Below the pieces are notes generated by a model, which saw only the letters and a list, made by a program, of their open reading frames with translations, was not told the DNA's origin and ran no database searches. Made by a program: the position numbers and the translations under genes. From Gordionus sp. m RMFG-2023 (lineage: Eukaryota; Nematomorpha; Gordioida; Chordodea; Parachordodidae), in assembly GCF_954871325.1 (NCBI RefSeq), contig NC_088775.1:68983561-69047560 (forward strand): a stretch of 64,000 bases of DNA, in the 5' to 3' direction. This document shows, piece after piece, positions 1 through 13,100 of the stretch (positions are counted from its first letter, which is position 1; the number at the start of each line of letters is the position of its first letter).

Positions 1-501
1 GTTTATAAATGGTAAACAAACTAAACTTAGTAACCTAAAATCTTGCTAAATTATACAAAAACTTGCTGCTTTAAGATTTAAATATTGTTAGATCATTAGG
101 TAAGGTGCTCACTTCTGTAACAGCCACATCTTCTCATCTGTTGTTGTTTAATTTTGACGTGGATAAAACATTGCATAATTTAAAACCTTTAATTGAAATC
201 TCTTTGCTTTTGGAGAAACGGGTAAAATCAGATTTTCATTCAAGTTGATGTTATATTCTTCCATGCAAATACATGTTTACGATACTAACACATCCACAGA
301 TATCGATTGGTATTAAAAATGTTGAAATTTCATGGAGCATTTTTTTAATATTTACATAATGATTTTAAATAACAAATAAAAGTTGTAAATTTTTTAGCCC
401 GCCCGCCCATAGTTTAAATATTTATCTTAACACACCTGACCGCCCGCCTATTTTTTAAAGAAAATTAACCCGCTCGCCCACCGGCCTAATGCAGACCTCT
501 A
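1..501. mobile_element. Right end of a hAT-like element, left end off or lost
   Basis: From about 398 the DNA carries CCCGCCCGCCC-type repeats and finishes TGCAGACCTCTA at 501. That is the inverted-repeat end shared with the GC-rich hAT-like elements at 2996 and 25004. No matching left end lies in the window, so the element may begin before base 1. I see no coding remnant I can name. Confidence 0.45.
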
Positions 502-1568
502 GTATACACCATCGTAGCAATTTTTTTTTAAACTTACTATATTTGTGTTTATATAATATTAGGACTATTTAGCAAAATATATTAACATATAACTAATTAA
601 AATTAGTCGGAATAATATTATAAGAATTTTACTCAAACTCAATAAAGTAATTATTTTAAAAGAACCGGCTATAAAAGCCATATTTCGCTATGACCTTATC
701 TATTAAGAATTAAGTTTCCTCTAAATTATAGTTAAAACTATATTTTTTTCAGTTATTATTATTTTATTATGAAATGACACATATTTTATTTGTTTAAGGG
801 ATTAAAAATATTGCCTTTGGTTTATATTAAAATCTGGATAGTTTCTAAAATTAAACTTCCTTCTTTTATCTGGAATGTGTTAATAATTTATTTTTTTTAA
901 AAGCGCGAATTCTACTTTCAACAATAAATTTAATAGTGTTATAAAATTTTATGCATAAGTTTCTTAATGATTATTTTGGTAACTAAAATAAACTTTAAAT
1001 TATCGAAGTCGGGTCGAGTTGGGAGGGGCACCAGGAACACTTCATTTAAGAAATATCAAAATGTAAGGAGCGAAACTCAGTTATATTATAATTTTAATTA
1101 TGATATCAGTGTGTGTGACAATAACAATTTTTTGTGTATATATTAGGTTCTTACGACTTTATTATAGTTATAACATAGATGTGTTTTTTGCCCTAAATTT
1201 GTGCTAAAACAAATTATAACATTTTTTTTTATATTTTTTAAGAGTAAACTGCAAATTTGATATTTAAATGAAAGCGTGAAGCCTCCTTTATTTTACAAAA
1301 CATATTTTGTCGAACTGAACATAATATTATTCTGTTAATTTTAGAAGCATAACTGTTATGTCTAATCTAAGATGAGATAATATATGCAGAGTCCCTAAAA
1401 TGCAAGGGAGGGGCACTCGATTACTTAAAAAACAGGAGACAAACGAAAATTGGAAGAAATAGAGGCGAATTTTGGTTTTTCCAAGAATTTGAGGCAAATT
1501 AAAAAAATATTTTTATATCTAAGCGTTTCATATAAAATACATTATATCTATATTATATAAAATAGCTA
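502..1568. other. AT-rich stretch, nothing recognised
   Basis: No open frame of note, no repeat ends and no exon-like sequence. Confidence 0.5.
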
Positions 1569-2430
1569 AGGGAGACCGGGGTTATTTCGAACATCTTTGA
1601 TTTAGAGTGCCATATAATTGTGAAACTTATCTAAAAAATAACTATATGAGTGGGAACTCATCATTAGACTATAATTTCATTATGCCAAATGATTTTTGCC
1701 TTATATTTTTTTTCCATACAAATTTAACGAGAATCATCTTTTGTCCGGATCTATCCAAGCCCGGGGTATTCCCGGACGCAACCGGGACATTTATGGATTA
1801 ATGCTTATTTGCTTTATTTTATTAGAAAATGATTTTAAAATTGACCAATTATATAAATAACTTTATTCATGAATTTAATAATCCTTGAGGCCCATCATAT
1901 ACCAAATATTTGATTGTCCTCCTTCATTTTTGAAATTTTATTATAAGCTTTATTAGTAATACATTTATGATTATTTTTCTTTATAAATTTTCATTTTCAA
2001 AAAATTATAGAAAAATTTGAATGATGAAAACTTATATAGTGCCCGGCAATTATCCCGTCCGGTATATCCCTGGAAGTAGTATCTACATAAATGCTATTAG
2101 TATCAATAAATCCTCGTTCAAAATTTTTGAAATTTTTTTTAATATTTTTTAAAGGTTCAAAGTTGTTCGCAGTATCAATTTATGTGTGGAAAATAAATAA
2201 ATTAATTTTAAACATTAAAATCTAGCACACTTTTTTTTAACTTTTAGTTATTAAAAGAGGTTTTTTTGCATTAAAATTTTAAGTGTCAGACGCTAAATTT
2301 TTTTCACAAATTAACTTTTTTATATAAACCTATTTTGGTTATAAATTGTAAATCCCAAAGTCATATAGTTTTTTACGAAGGATCGGATTTACCCCATGTC
2401 CAAAATAGCCATGGTTTCCCCTATTTAGAA
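1567..2430. mobile_element. Possible short TA-flanked inverted-repeat element
   Basis: The left side starts TAAGGGAGACCGGGG; the right side, read on the other strand, starts TAGGGGAAACCATGG. Both continue with similar TTAT/CTAT-rich sequence ending in ACAT. Between them are CCCGG-rich scraps in AT-rich DNA. A related end (TAGGGGAGGCCAGAG) occurs at about 2679. TA at both ends would suit a Tc1/mariner-type passenger. The repeats are imperfect. Confidence 0.35.
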
Positions 2431-2995
2431 AGTTATATAAAATTGAAATTTATTACAAAAAATATATATAACATAAAAAATGAGGTAATTATAATGCACT
2501 TCATAATTATATAAAATAATTATAAGATTATGAATAAATTGGAATAGATCAAAAAAATGTGAAAAAAGCTATAATATTTCATAGCATATCTTTTCATACT
2601 GATCATTAAACTGGAAATGTGTTTTAACATAAGTTTGCATTCAAATCCGTCAAAATAACATTCATAAGGTGAGTAAGTAGGGGAGGCCAGAGATGGTTGG
2701 AACACTTTTCAAACTTGAATAGATTTGATAATTTTGGATTAATCTGAATAAATAAAACATCCTCTGAATCCTAAAAGTATAGGCTATTTGAAATAATAAA
2801 TATATATATTATATTAACTATACCTTTTTAGGAAATTGAATCTGAAATTTTTTTTTTGGCTCAACCATGTCATAATACTCTAGGTACACATTGGGACACA
2901 TGTGATAGTTGGTTTACACAAAAAATAGAGTCCTAAATACAAACTTTTTTTTTGATATTTTTTTATAATACTAGAGGCTTCAAAGTAGAGATCTG

Positions 2996-3319
2996 CAAAG
3001 TTCCCAATTCTATTTAAAATAATCGGGTTAGGACCTGGCCGGGCCTAATATTTAAAAAAAAATTCGGGCCGGGTCGTGTCGGACCTTGGATATTTTTTTA
3101 AATATATCTAAATTTATCAATTTTATATTGAATTTTTTATGTAAAATAAAAATATTTGATTTTATTTATTGAAACTAATCATAACATATGTCTTTTATTT
3201 TGAGTAATTATAAAGATTAATTTCTATATTTAAATAAATTCTGGCCGGGCTGGGTCGGTAAATTTTTTTAAAAAAATTTCGGGCCGGGCTTGAAAAATTA
3301 GGCCCGATGCAGATCACTA
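2996..3319. mobile_element. Non-autonomous hAT-like element with GC-rich ends
   Basis: Ends are TAGAGATCTGCA and, on the other strand, TAGTGATCTGCA. The flanks are CTTCAAAG (2988-2995) and CTTTAAAG (3320-3327), an 8-bp target duplication with one mismatch, as hAT transposases make. Copies of CGGGCCGGGC lie inside both ends. No coding capacity. Confidence 0.75.
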
Positions 3320-3932
3320 CTTTAAAGTTTATTAATAATATTTTAATGTGCAATCATAAAGTAAGGTAAATGGAATTTAGACATTTGAAGAAATTTTGAG
3401 AATTTTAGTAAAATAAAATATTATTTATAGTATATTATATTAAATTTATAAATAAAAAATAAACATGCAATAATTAATAGGGCCAACTATCCTAACCTTA
3501 AATGTCATTCAGAATCATATTAATTCATATTTTGTGATTCTAAATAATTGTCAGAATAAAAAATAAGGTTTAAACTTTCCTGAAATTTATTTATTAAGAT
3601 TTTAAAAGCTTTATTTTAAAATTTAAATGATAAAGTTTCAAATGATTTTTTATTACTTTTGGTAATCTAAAACACATTTTCTTTTAAATTAAAAAATATT
3701 TTTCAAATCTCTTTTAAATCATGTATGACGTAATTATCTTAAATTTCCTGTCTTATAAATTAATTGCTTAAATTATAATTGGAGTAAACTAACGTTTCCC
3801 TGTACTTAACGTGCCACAGTTTCCTTACTACACCGAATTTTAAAACAATTTTGAAACTCTTTAATCAGGAAGGCATTTATTACTTTCATTATTATCATCA
3901 ATATATTCCCTTATCGCAAATTGAGAGCACAT

Positions 3933-4324
3933 TAGATATCTGAAAATCCCGGCCCAAATGGACTTCATGCCGGGCCAATTTTTTAAAAATAATTTGAGTT
4001 AGGGCTGGATCGGGCCTAATATTTTTTTTATTAGGCCGGGTCGGGTTTAAATTTTTATATATGATATCAATCTTTGTTAAATAAATTGATATATTTTAAA
4101 ATCTTTGCAAGAAGCAAGGCACCAATATTTTTTATTTTTATAATATTTTTTTTACAATTAAAATAATAAAATTTTCTATATTTATGGGCCGGTCGACCAA
4201 CATTTTTCATTTCGGGTCGGGCTTTTCGAGACAAGTAAAAATATTTTTTGGAATCGGGTCAAATCGGGCAAATTAAAAAAATTTGGGCCGGGCTTGAAAA
4301 ATTAAAGCCCAATGCAGATCACTA
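3933..4324. mobile_element. Second GC-rich hAT-like element, decayed left end
   Basis: The right end CCCAATGCAGATCACTA matches the element at 2996, as do internal GGGCCGGGCTTGAAAAATTA blocks. The left end (TAGATATCTGAAAATCCC) is eroded and no clear target duplication is left. The middle shares sequence, in inverted orientation, with 25004-25488. Confidence 0.6.
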
Positions 4325-5942
4325 ATCCATTCGAGCTTTCACGGAAACAAAGTCGTATAATTTGTTCTTCCCAATAACTAATGAGTGTCTACTGGCCAAT
4401 CATTTTATAAATATTCCATATTAGATAGGATAGCTAAAATGATAAAACTGTATAATTTAATATAGTATTTTTAATTACTAGAATTATTGTAATAGCATCC
4501 ATAACCCTATTTTGCATATTGTCTAAGGCAGTAATTAATTAATTTTCGTTGATACCAGAGTACCTTCTGTTTTCCTTCAATAATAATCCAAATTTATTTA
4601 TTCCCTAGCTTCTTGAGTTATTTTTATATGACTTTAGAAATATTAAATAAACATTCACTTAGAAATTCTAAGAAAGATTAGAACCTACCCGTTATATCCT
4701 TAAACAATTGTAGAAAATGAATCTTTCGTATTGATTTTTCAGCTTTAGGAAAACCGATTGTTCTTGTTTGGGACTTTAAATATAAATCGGTTAAATTCAA
4801 ATAGTACACCATACATCAAGGTTAGATTAGATAAGAATTCAACACTTTCTAATCGGGTGGACAGGCCGGTTGAATTTTGCACTGTTGCTAGAAATTGCTG
4901 AATTTTAAATGAGGGCCTTCAGTTATTCCAAACTGCCTTAACTGCATGCAGACTACTAGACACCCATTGGTTAAGTATCCTTGCAACCTTCAACAACTGA
5001 ATGTTCGATTCATGTGCCATTTGATTCAGCGCCTTTTGATTTGTGAGACTGACTATTTATATATATTGTGCTAATAAATGCTTTAAAGTGATTTAAAAAA
5101 ACTTTTAATTGCAATGGACACCGCTTCTAAATGATGATGATCTTTGAATGTAGTGGGCAAAAGCTCGTTGCTACGCCAGATTTCTTTCTAGCCATGATAT
5201 TGGAACCATGGCCAACAAAAGAAATTCAATTATTTGCAAAAATTTTAAAGAAAACCCAGCGGATTTATGAAGATCCAGTAGGATATGAACAATCCCCTCT
5301 GCATATTTTGATTCCAGTTTAATCAGGTATAGAAGTATAAAAATATGTTCATCAAAAGAGGACACTAATGCTGATTTTACATAAATAAGAAAAAACCAAG
5401 GCTGATATATTTGACGATGTAGATACACCTACAAGGATAATGATTTTGGATTGTAAATTGATAATATTATTTACAATTTTTATGTTCATTTCAATGGAAA
5501 TGCTTTCATTTATTAACAAACCATAACACCTATAATGCAAAATATGTCCCATATCTAACCATCTCTTGTAATCTATTAACGATTTAAAATCTACAAATGG
5601 GCTTTGCTTTTGATGGATAATATGCTACTAAATATTATCTTGGTTTGTTTATTAATGTGATTAAGGCAGTATTTTTTTTAATTTGGTTTCATAGCCTTTT
5701 TCAACAGTGTTGTGTACATCTGAATTGGCATGTTTCCAATTTTTTAAGCAAACATCGTAGTTTATATGTTATGTCTTGTGGGTAATATCATATAATTACA
5801 CTATTGACTTGAAATTTGCAGTCCTTGTGGGAAAGCAGGGTTGCAGCTAGTAAACGGCCAATCAAAAAGTTTCTTTTAATAAGGGATAAATTAATTTAAA
5901 TTGTCGATTATAAAGATCTCTCAATTATAAATTAGTTGTATA
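4325..5942. other. AT-rich stretch without a recognised gene
   Basis: The longest open stretch here (5131-5322, + strand, 63 codons) resembles no family I know and has no neighbour supporting it. Confidence 0.4.
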
Positions 5943-6803
5943 CAGGAGCGGACTAACCATAAGACCAGTTGGCATTTTGCCCACAAGGTCGCGAGAAAAT
6001 GTCGATTTTTGAGGCCGATCAGAGGAAAATATCAAAAAAGAGGCTGATTAGAAAAAAAATATATTATGTTTACATTATTTTCTCTTATCATTTATTTATT
6101 TTTAATGATATCTTTATGATTTGAATATCACATTCCTGAGAATTGTCATGTCGTTTACTATATTTTAATGCAAAAAATATCATTAACATCGCTTGACGCT
6201 ATACATCATTACCATGTTCTTTTCTTTCTTTTTTTTTCTTCAAATGAAGTGAAAACGCTTCCGTTTGAGTAGAGTGAAAGCTAAGTTTTGATTAATTCAT
6301 TATATTATATTTTTACGGCCGACCTTTTTTGGTTATGCCGAAAACGCCGCCGTTTAGAAAAATCACGCCGGCGCGCCTTCGATTTTCATATCGGCGGCGC
6401 ACGGCCAGCGTAGAAATTTCTTTCTACCTTTTTATTCTAATAATTGGTCAACATCACTCTTGTAATTTTTTAATGTCAGCAGGATTTTGATGAATTTTTA
6501 TTTTCTACTATTTTAAAATCTTAATTATATTGACGTCATTATAGAATTCAATCAATCAAAAATCTAAAATTCCAAAAGTTACCATAATTTTACATATTTT
6601 TAAAATGGATGCATCTACTTTAATAATTCTATAAATAATTTTAGTATCCTAACTCTGGATAATAAAAAATTCGTACTCTGGAAATATTTTGCAAAAGAAT
6701 TAGAGAAATTATTACTGCTCTAAGATATAAAACTGCAGAAGTTGAATTTGAATTCGAGGAATATCAAAGAAAATGCCTAAGTACAATAGATTTAACATCA
6801 GAC

Positions 6804-7121
6804 ATGTTAGATCTTGATAGCATTGATCCATACCCGGATACCCGTTTTCAAATTGGCAATTCCATTGATAATAGCAATAATTCCACGCATATGAAAACCT
6901 TAAAATTAAATGTCCCAACACGCTGGTATAGTATATTAATTATGCTAGAAAGCATATCTGTATTAAATAAGAATTTAATTAATAATATTTTGAAAAGAAT
7001 TGGGAAGCACTTTCTCAAATTATCAAATTATGAATCTGATCTAGTAGAAAAACTATTAGCATTTCTTTCAAAATTTAAAGAAACTGTCGAATTTCTTTCA
7101 GTACAAAAGGGTCTACTTTAA
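6804..7121 (+). pseudogene. hAT transposase fragment, core region
   Basis: About 105 codons. LKLNVPTRWYSILIMLES matches the conserved PTRWNST-type motif of hAT transposases, followed by helical sequence ending in FKETVEFLSVQKG. The reading breaks at 7121 and resumes in another frame. It is the middle of a dead transposase. Confidence 0.65.
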
Positions 7122-7539
7122 ATTTGGCGTTACTTTTTAGAAGTGAAATTGAAACACATTTAATAGTAAGTGATAGTGATAGTTAATCACTTAATGAAAA
7201 TATGCTAAAAAAACATGCGTTGCCCTTTACGGTTTGTAATCTGCAAGTAATATTATATAAGTATATTCTTTTATTTTTTATTTAAAATTATCTAGGTATT
7301 GGCTTCTCTTTTAGATCCAAGATTTTAAAAATTGACAATTGTGTCAAAGTATTTAATAGAGCAATATTGCTCAGCTTCAGAATTTATAATAAAACATCTT
7401 AAACTTATAGAGAATGATGATAATCAAGTAGTAAATATAGCTCAAGTTAGGTGACTTAGAACAAGAATGCCACAGTTTTCTTGGAAAACGACATTCATAA
7501 GATATGGACGTTCTAAATTTTTGGAGAGAAGAGAAGAGT

Positions 7540-7760
7540 GAACTTCCCAATCTTTCAGGCTCGCCAAAAAAATTATTTGCATTCCGGCGACTAGCACACC
7601 TAGTGAAAGAGTTTTCTCTACGGCTGGATTGTTAAATTTAAGGATATCATCATTATGTCCCAAAAATTTTAATAAAATAATTTTTATACATGATAATTAT
7701 AAAATTACGAAATCGATTATGGATATAATAAGTTTTCTATTAAATGAATATTAAAAAATA
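7540..7760 (+). pseudogene. hAT transposase fragment, dimerisation domain
   Basis: In one frame the sequence reads LAKKIICIPATSTPSERVFS, then TAGLLNLRISSLCPKNFNK. This is the C-terminal hAT dimerisation signature (P.SS..ER.FS..G). An upstream part with FWREEKSELPNLS is in a different frame, so a frameshift separates them. Confidence 0.75.
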
Positions 7761-8635
7761 TGCCGAGATATATGTAGAATAGTGTATATTTATTTGTTTT
7801 TTTTTATTAAATTAATAAGCAATTAAAAAAATTTATCATATAAAAATTTATATATGCGCCGATAAAACGGCGCGCCGCCGGCCATCGATGAGATTTTTTA
7901 AAAATTCCGCCGGCCGCCGATATTTCGTCGGCGCACAGGTCTAAATATAACCAACATTCTTGTTCTTAATTAATTGAAATCAAATAAAATCCAGGTCGGT
8001 GAATCAGATAAAAGGATGGATGCTTGGGTGAAACAGAATAATTCATCTGGCCAAAATAAGTTGAGAAGGCTGCAAAAAATAGGTGAGATAAGGTGATGGA
8101 CACGTGAAAAAACCATTAGATGGATATATGGTAAAGAGTGCTTGCTCCCAATAAGGATAAATGCACTTCATTTTATACATAGTTATATATATCATTGAAT
8201 TTATAATAGATAATAAATCATTTGAGACAATGATAATTATGTAAATTTAAGATTCTAGGTAAAGTTATAATATATTTGGAAAATTTTGAAATAATGGGGC
8301 TACTGTCATATCTTCAAACTAAAAAATTAGGTACTTTATCAGCATGGAAAATAATAGAAGATACTAAGTCATCTGTATCATTGATTCAAAATAAAGAAAT
8401 GAAATGGCTTCTAATTTAAATGAAACACTTTCATATTTAAAGCTCCCGGAGAGTATCAGGGTACTGCCAAAAAATTGAATAGGGCAAGTGAAGAGAATAT
8501 ATTGTGATAAATGCCAAGATGAACCTCCCCAAATATCGATTGCTTTATAGGTTCGAAGTATTTCGTCCTATAACTGATCAAATTATAAACAGCTTGTCGG
8601 AACGGCTTTTTGCGAATTGAGAGCTTATTTTCAAT

Positions 8636-9175
8636 GTGCAATATTTGCATCCAAGGCATTTTGATGAAATAAATAGTAAAGGTATTTCTGAAAAGACCTT
8701 GGAAAATCTGGCACAGTTGGCATATATATTGAGTGTTAAATTACGTAACGAATTATGTTCATTTGCCAGTGTATTCAAAGATTTGGTAGAAGATTTAAAT
8801 GAAACGGACGATGATATCGTATGTACAAGTGAGGAGTCAAATGAAGAAGATGGAATATTACAATATGATAATAACTCAGAGTGTGATAATAAATGTAACA
8901 AGTGTTTAATATGCGTATATGAAATTCTTAAAAGATACAATATGCACACAAGTACATTCACTAATTTTTGGTATATGAATACATTTTAACTTTGTCATTT
9001 ACGCAGGTTAATTGCGAGAAAGCATTTAGTAAAATTAAAAATTATAAAAATAGTGAAAGCTAATATTGACCAATAAAAATTATAAGAGTTTTTAATGATG
9101 TCAGTTGAACGAGAACTATTAGCGCAGATTTAACTAGAAGATATTCTTGTATATTTGCGCAAAGGTTCAAAGTTA
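8636..9175 (+). pseudogene. hAT transposase fragment, DUF4371/ZMYM1-like
   Basis: An open stretch to 8989 starts QYLHPRHFDEINSKGISE, as in ZMYM1-like hAT proteins, then becomes acidic (EDLNETDDDIVCTSEESNEE). After a stop, worn matches to the dimerisation domain follow (NCEKAFSKIK near 9010, MSVERELLAQI near 9100). It cannot make an active enzyme. Confidence 0.55.
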
Positions 9176-9735
9176 ATGAGAGATTTATTAATGTAAAAAT
9201 TATATATTTTCTTTATCCTTTTATTTGAATCTTATTAATATCTATTTACAATATGATCAGTGCCTGATTTTATAAGTGCAGCATTTTTATTCTTAATAAT
9301 ATTGTGTAACTGCAATAATTTTATATGTGTAATTATTGATTTGATATATTAAGTATGTATTTTTTTCTATTTAACATGTGATGTATGATTTGATTTTATA
9401 GTGCAATATCGTTGTAAATCAATATAAAATATATAGTTGCAATGAATATCATTTTATATAGGTAATGAATATGATTCTAGATGTGCATTTTTTAAAAATA
9501 AAATATATGATTATCGTATATATTTCTTTATGTAAATCGTTTGACCTTATTTTCAAAAATAAGATGTAATAAAAATCATGTAAATCGAAAAAGCCATTTA
9601 AGGGAACCAGGTCGAAGACCGGGCAAAAGCGGGACGAAGCCCCGCAAAATGGAGATATAGGGGCGAAGCCCCCATATAAATGAGGCCTCTATAAAAAAAT
9701 GCCCACGAGGCCTTAGCGTCACCAGTCCGCCCCTG

Positions 9736-12700
9736 GTAAATAGTGAATTAAGAATAAAATAGAAAAATAATGAAGACAAAATTTAGTGAAGATTATTTTA
9801 AAGAGACCATGATTGAAATTGATGGGTTAAAATAAATGGATAAGTAATTAAGATAGGTAAAAACTGAATAGATAAAATGACAGGATTTGTGTGGAATAGG
9901 AAGTGGATATGACTTGATTACTATGTGGGATAATATAAGGAAGAAGACACAGCTCTGAGACAAGGGCGTTGAGATGGATTTTAGGTATTAATTTATAAGA
10001 AACAAATGTATAATAATAAACAAGCGATGGGAGAAGTGAATATATGGTTTCAATCTGAAGTGTTAATATTCCACTCAAAATCTTTGGGGCAGTTATATTG
10101 GAAAATTTTCTCCAATTCTGAGGGTTGTGGAAATTTTGTGAACTTTGTGAAATTTCCAAAATTGAATAAAAATATAAATAAATTTACTTTTTTAAAAATT
10201 AGTTCAAATTTGGCTCCAATAAATTTTTAAAATGTGATTCGTGAATAAGTATTTTAAAATATGAATTAGGTATTATATTTAAAATATAAATTGTAATAAA
10301 TGAAAATTGACTGAATTTGATAAATCTGCAAATCGTTTGAAAGGCTAGCAAATTGAGTGTAGGGAGCAAGCCTTCATGCGCCACCCTGAGTTACGGCAAT
10401 AGTGGAGCAATATAAAAATATGTAACATATACTAGTTCATATGCACGAAAAGAAAGTGTTGGGACTTCCGTCACTTTGGAAATTTGCCTATTCTCTTAAT
10501 CATAAGCGAATAAAAATTCTCACCCCTTCATCTCCCCAAAATGTTTACAGCATATGTCACTATAAACAATCATTTGATGGAAAATAAATAAAAGTTAATA
10601 ACTTTTAAAAGTAATGATTTTTAGAAAAAAAAGTGACACTCCAAATACCTATAATTAGCGGACATAAACATCTATAATAAAATTTTTGGGGATAACAGTG
10701 CTTCCTTTATATACTAGGTAAATCTTATTTTTTTTATCAGCATCTTCATGAATATGGAAAGGAGGGGTAAAGAAAATATACTACCTCCATATATTTTACA
10801 GAGAATAGGTTTCTAAGAGGGAGGAAGTTAAATTATTTTGGGAGGAAGGGGGTAGGGGTAAATTTTGGACTTTCAAATTTCTCTTATACACTTTTCAAAT
10901 GATGTAAGATTCTATAACTTTATGATATTTTAGAACTATTTAAATATATCATTATCCAAATATTGAGATCACTTAAAAATATTAGATAAGTTGAATTACA
11001 AATTAATATCAAAATTTTTCGTATATGTAATTATTATGACCGGCAAAAAAATAAAAATCAAAATAATTCCTATTCTATTTTAATTACAGAGATATTGATA
11101 GAAAACACGTATACACATTAAATAAGCAATAATCTATCCTCCTATATATATTTTTTTTGAAAAAAACACAAAATTTAAGGAAAGTTAAAATAAAATAAAT
11201 GTTAATAAATTAGGATTTATGTTTGCTACATGTTTAGCATGTAATATTTTTCATTTGTCAAATAACCCTTATGGTACTAGTTAAATTTTTTGAATCATCT
11301 ATATTCTATTATTGCTTATAAGGACGGCTGCTTTATTAAAACCCAATTTTTCCAAAAAAAAGACATAATTCTTTATACTTATTCTATTCTAACTTCAATT
11401 AATTAAATAGAGTATTATACATAATATCAAATATTTTTTATTTCATTTCCTCAAGAAAAAGTTATTATTTAATAAAATGAATACTTTGTGTAATAAATCG
11501 TAACACAATGCAATAACTTTATAGGTCTAACTCTTGGTTAATATAGAATTTAACTCATATTTTTTATTATGATTAAATGTAAAATTTTACAAGATAATTA
11601 AAAAGTTACTTTATACAAATTATAAAAAAGGCGATTATTTTCTCGTTAATAAAATTTAATAATATATATAATATATATAATATTTTAATATTATTATTAT
11701 ATTTATAATTTATAATATATATTTTATAATTATTTTTAAAAAATTAAGATATTATAATTTAACATTGAAAAATAATAATTTATTTATATATATTTTATTT
11801 TAAATATTATTTATCAAATATATTTTAAAATATATTTAAAAAAATATATAATAAAGATATTATTCAATTGGATCAGTCTTTTAAAAGTGAATAAATTCTA
11901 ATCAGATCTCATAAAATCTTAAAGAATGGACAATCAACAATATCGAGAAAAAGGTAAAAAAAATATTTTTTTTAAAATTATTCAATATATTAATATATTT
12001 TTCTGGACCTTAATAATCACCCTTTTTTTTTAAAAAAAAACCCTCGGTTGAGTTAAGTAAACTTGATCCATTTTTGGGTTGCACTCGGCAATGACACATA
12101 TTTTTGTCGAGTTAATATTAGTAATAATTTGTGGCTTCCTTAAATCTTTGCATAATTAAATCTGTGAGCAAGGATATAATTTGTTTTTATATAATGCAGC
12201 AATCTATAATATTAATCTATTTCTAAAAAATGAGGGTACTGAGGAGGAAGATAAAAATCCATTTTTTATAAAATAGACCTGGCTGATTATTTTAAATTGT
12301 TTCAAATTTGATTAGTTATAATGTTGATCAAAAATTTTAATCAGTTTTAAAATTGTGAGCCCCTTCATAACTAATATTAATACTCTACTAATGAAGACTG
12401 GATTTACTTATAATACTGATATTCTATTTAGTTAAATGCAGACACAAAACATATAAATTTTACGATTGTCAAATTTTAAATAGATATCATAGGTACAATG
12501 GCATATAGGGGGGGGGATCCCTCCCCCATGAAAAATATGTTTGGGTAAAGTTTTGTGTTTTTATAATACTTTTATATTGATATGTAGACGGCATTTTTCC
12601 TTTAAATTGATAAAACCCTTTCTTTAATTTTCTATTTCTATAGAATCATATCCAAAATTTCTTTTTCTATTTATAAAGTGCCTCAAAAAAATCCTAAAAA

Positions 12701-13100
12701 TCTACGAATAAATAGTATTATATAGGCAGATTTATTTTTTAAATAAAATTTTCCCATTTAAAAAAAAATGTTATACTTATAATAAAATTGAAAAACGTGA
12801 TACTTTTCAAAGATGCGTAATTCGTATGAGATCGTTTGATTTTTTTTTTATTTCCAAGTGTAAAAGCGCATGTATCGTTTTACTTAATAATTGCTAAACC
12901 TTAGCGCTTGAGGGTAATAAATATTTATTGTAATCGTTTTCAATTTCATCATAACCAATTCATCTTATATTGATATAACATTTTCAACGATGTTACAAGT
13001 CTATTTGACTACTCTTATGCTACCGTTACTATATTATAAAAGTATTAAAGTTATAGCCAGAGAAATCATGTCTGATATTCTAAAATACATTAAAATGGGG
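9736..13100. other. AT-rich stretch with a G-run, no gene recognised
   Basis: No exon-like sequence and no repeat ends that pair. A run of nine G at 12508-12516 followed by ATCCCTCCCCCATG looks like the tip of a short element whose other end I could not place. Confidence 0.4.

Larger units (their letters stand above)
6315..7943 (+). mobile_element. Inner hAT relic with GCCGGCGCGCC ends
   Basis: A GC-rich island at each border (6315-6410 and 7855-7943) brackets a transposase relic. The right end reads TAGACCTGTGCGCCGACG on the other strand. The left tip is lost and no target duplication is seen. It lies inside the element that starts at 5943. Confidence 0.6.
5943..9735 (+). mobile_element. 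hAT relic, ZMYM1/DUF4371-like, with a nested hAT relic
   Basis: Left end CAGGAGCGGACTAACC; right end, read on the other strand, CAGGGGCGGACTGGTG. This end type is common in animal hAT elements. Gene remnants on + at 8455-9175 include QYLHPRHFDEIN, the DUF4371/zinc-finger-MYM type, and a worn C-terminal dimerisation stretch (NCEKAFSKIK at about 9010). No 8-bp duplication survives. Repeats of GGGGCGAAGCCCC type lie inside the right end (9590-9735). It is interrupted by 6315-7943. Confidence 0.65.

Noticed and set aside
5131-5322. Small protein gene of 63 codons
   Set aside because: No family resemblance, no splice or promoter context; open frames of this size occur by chance here.
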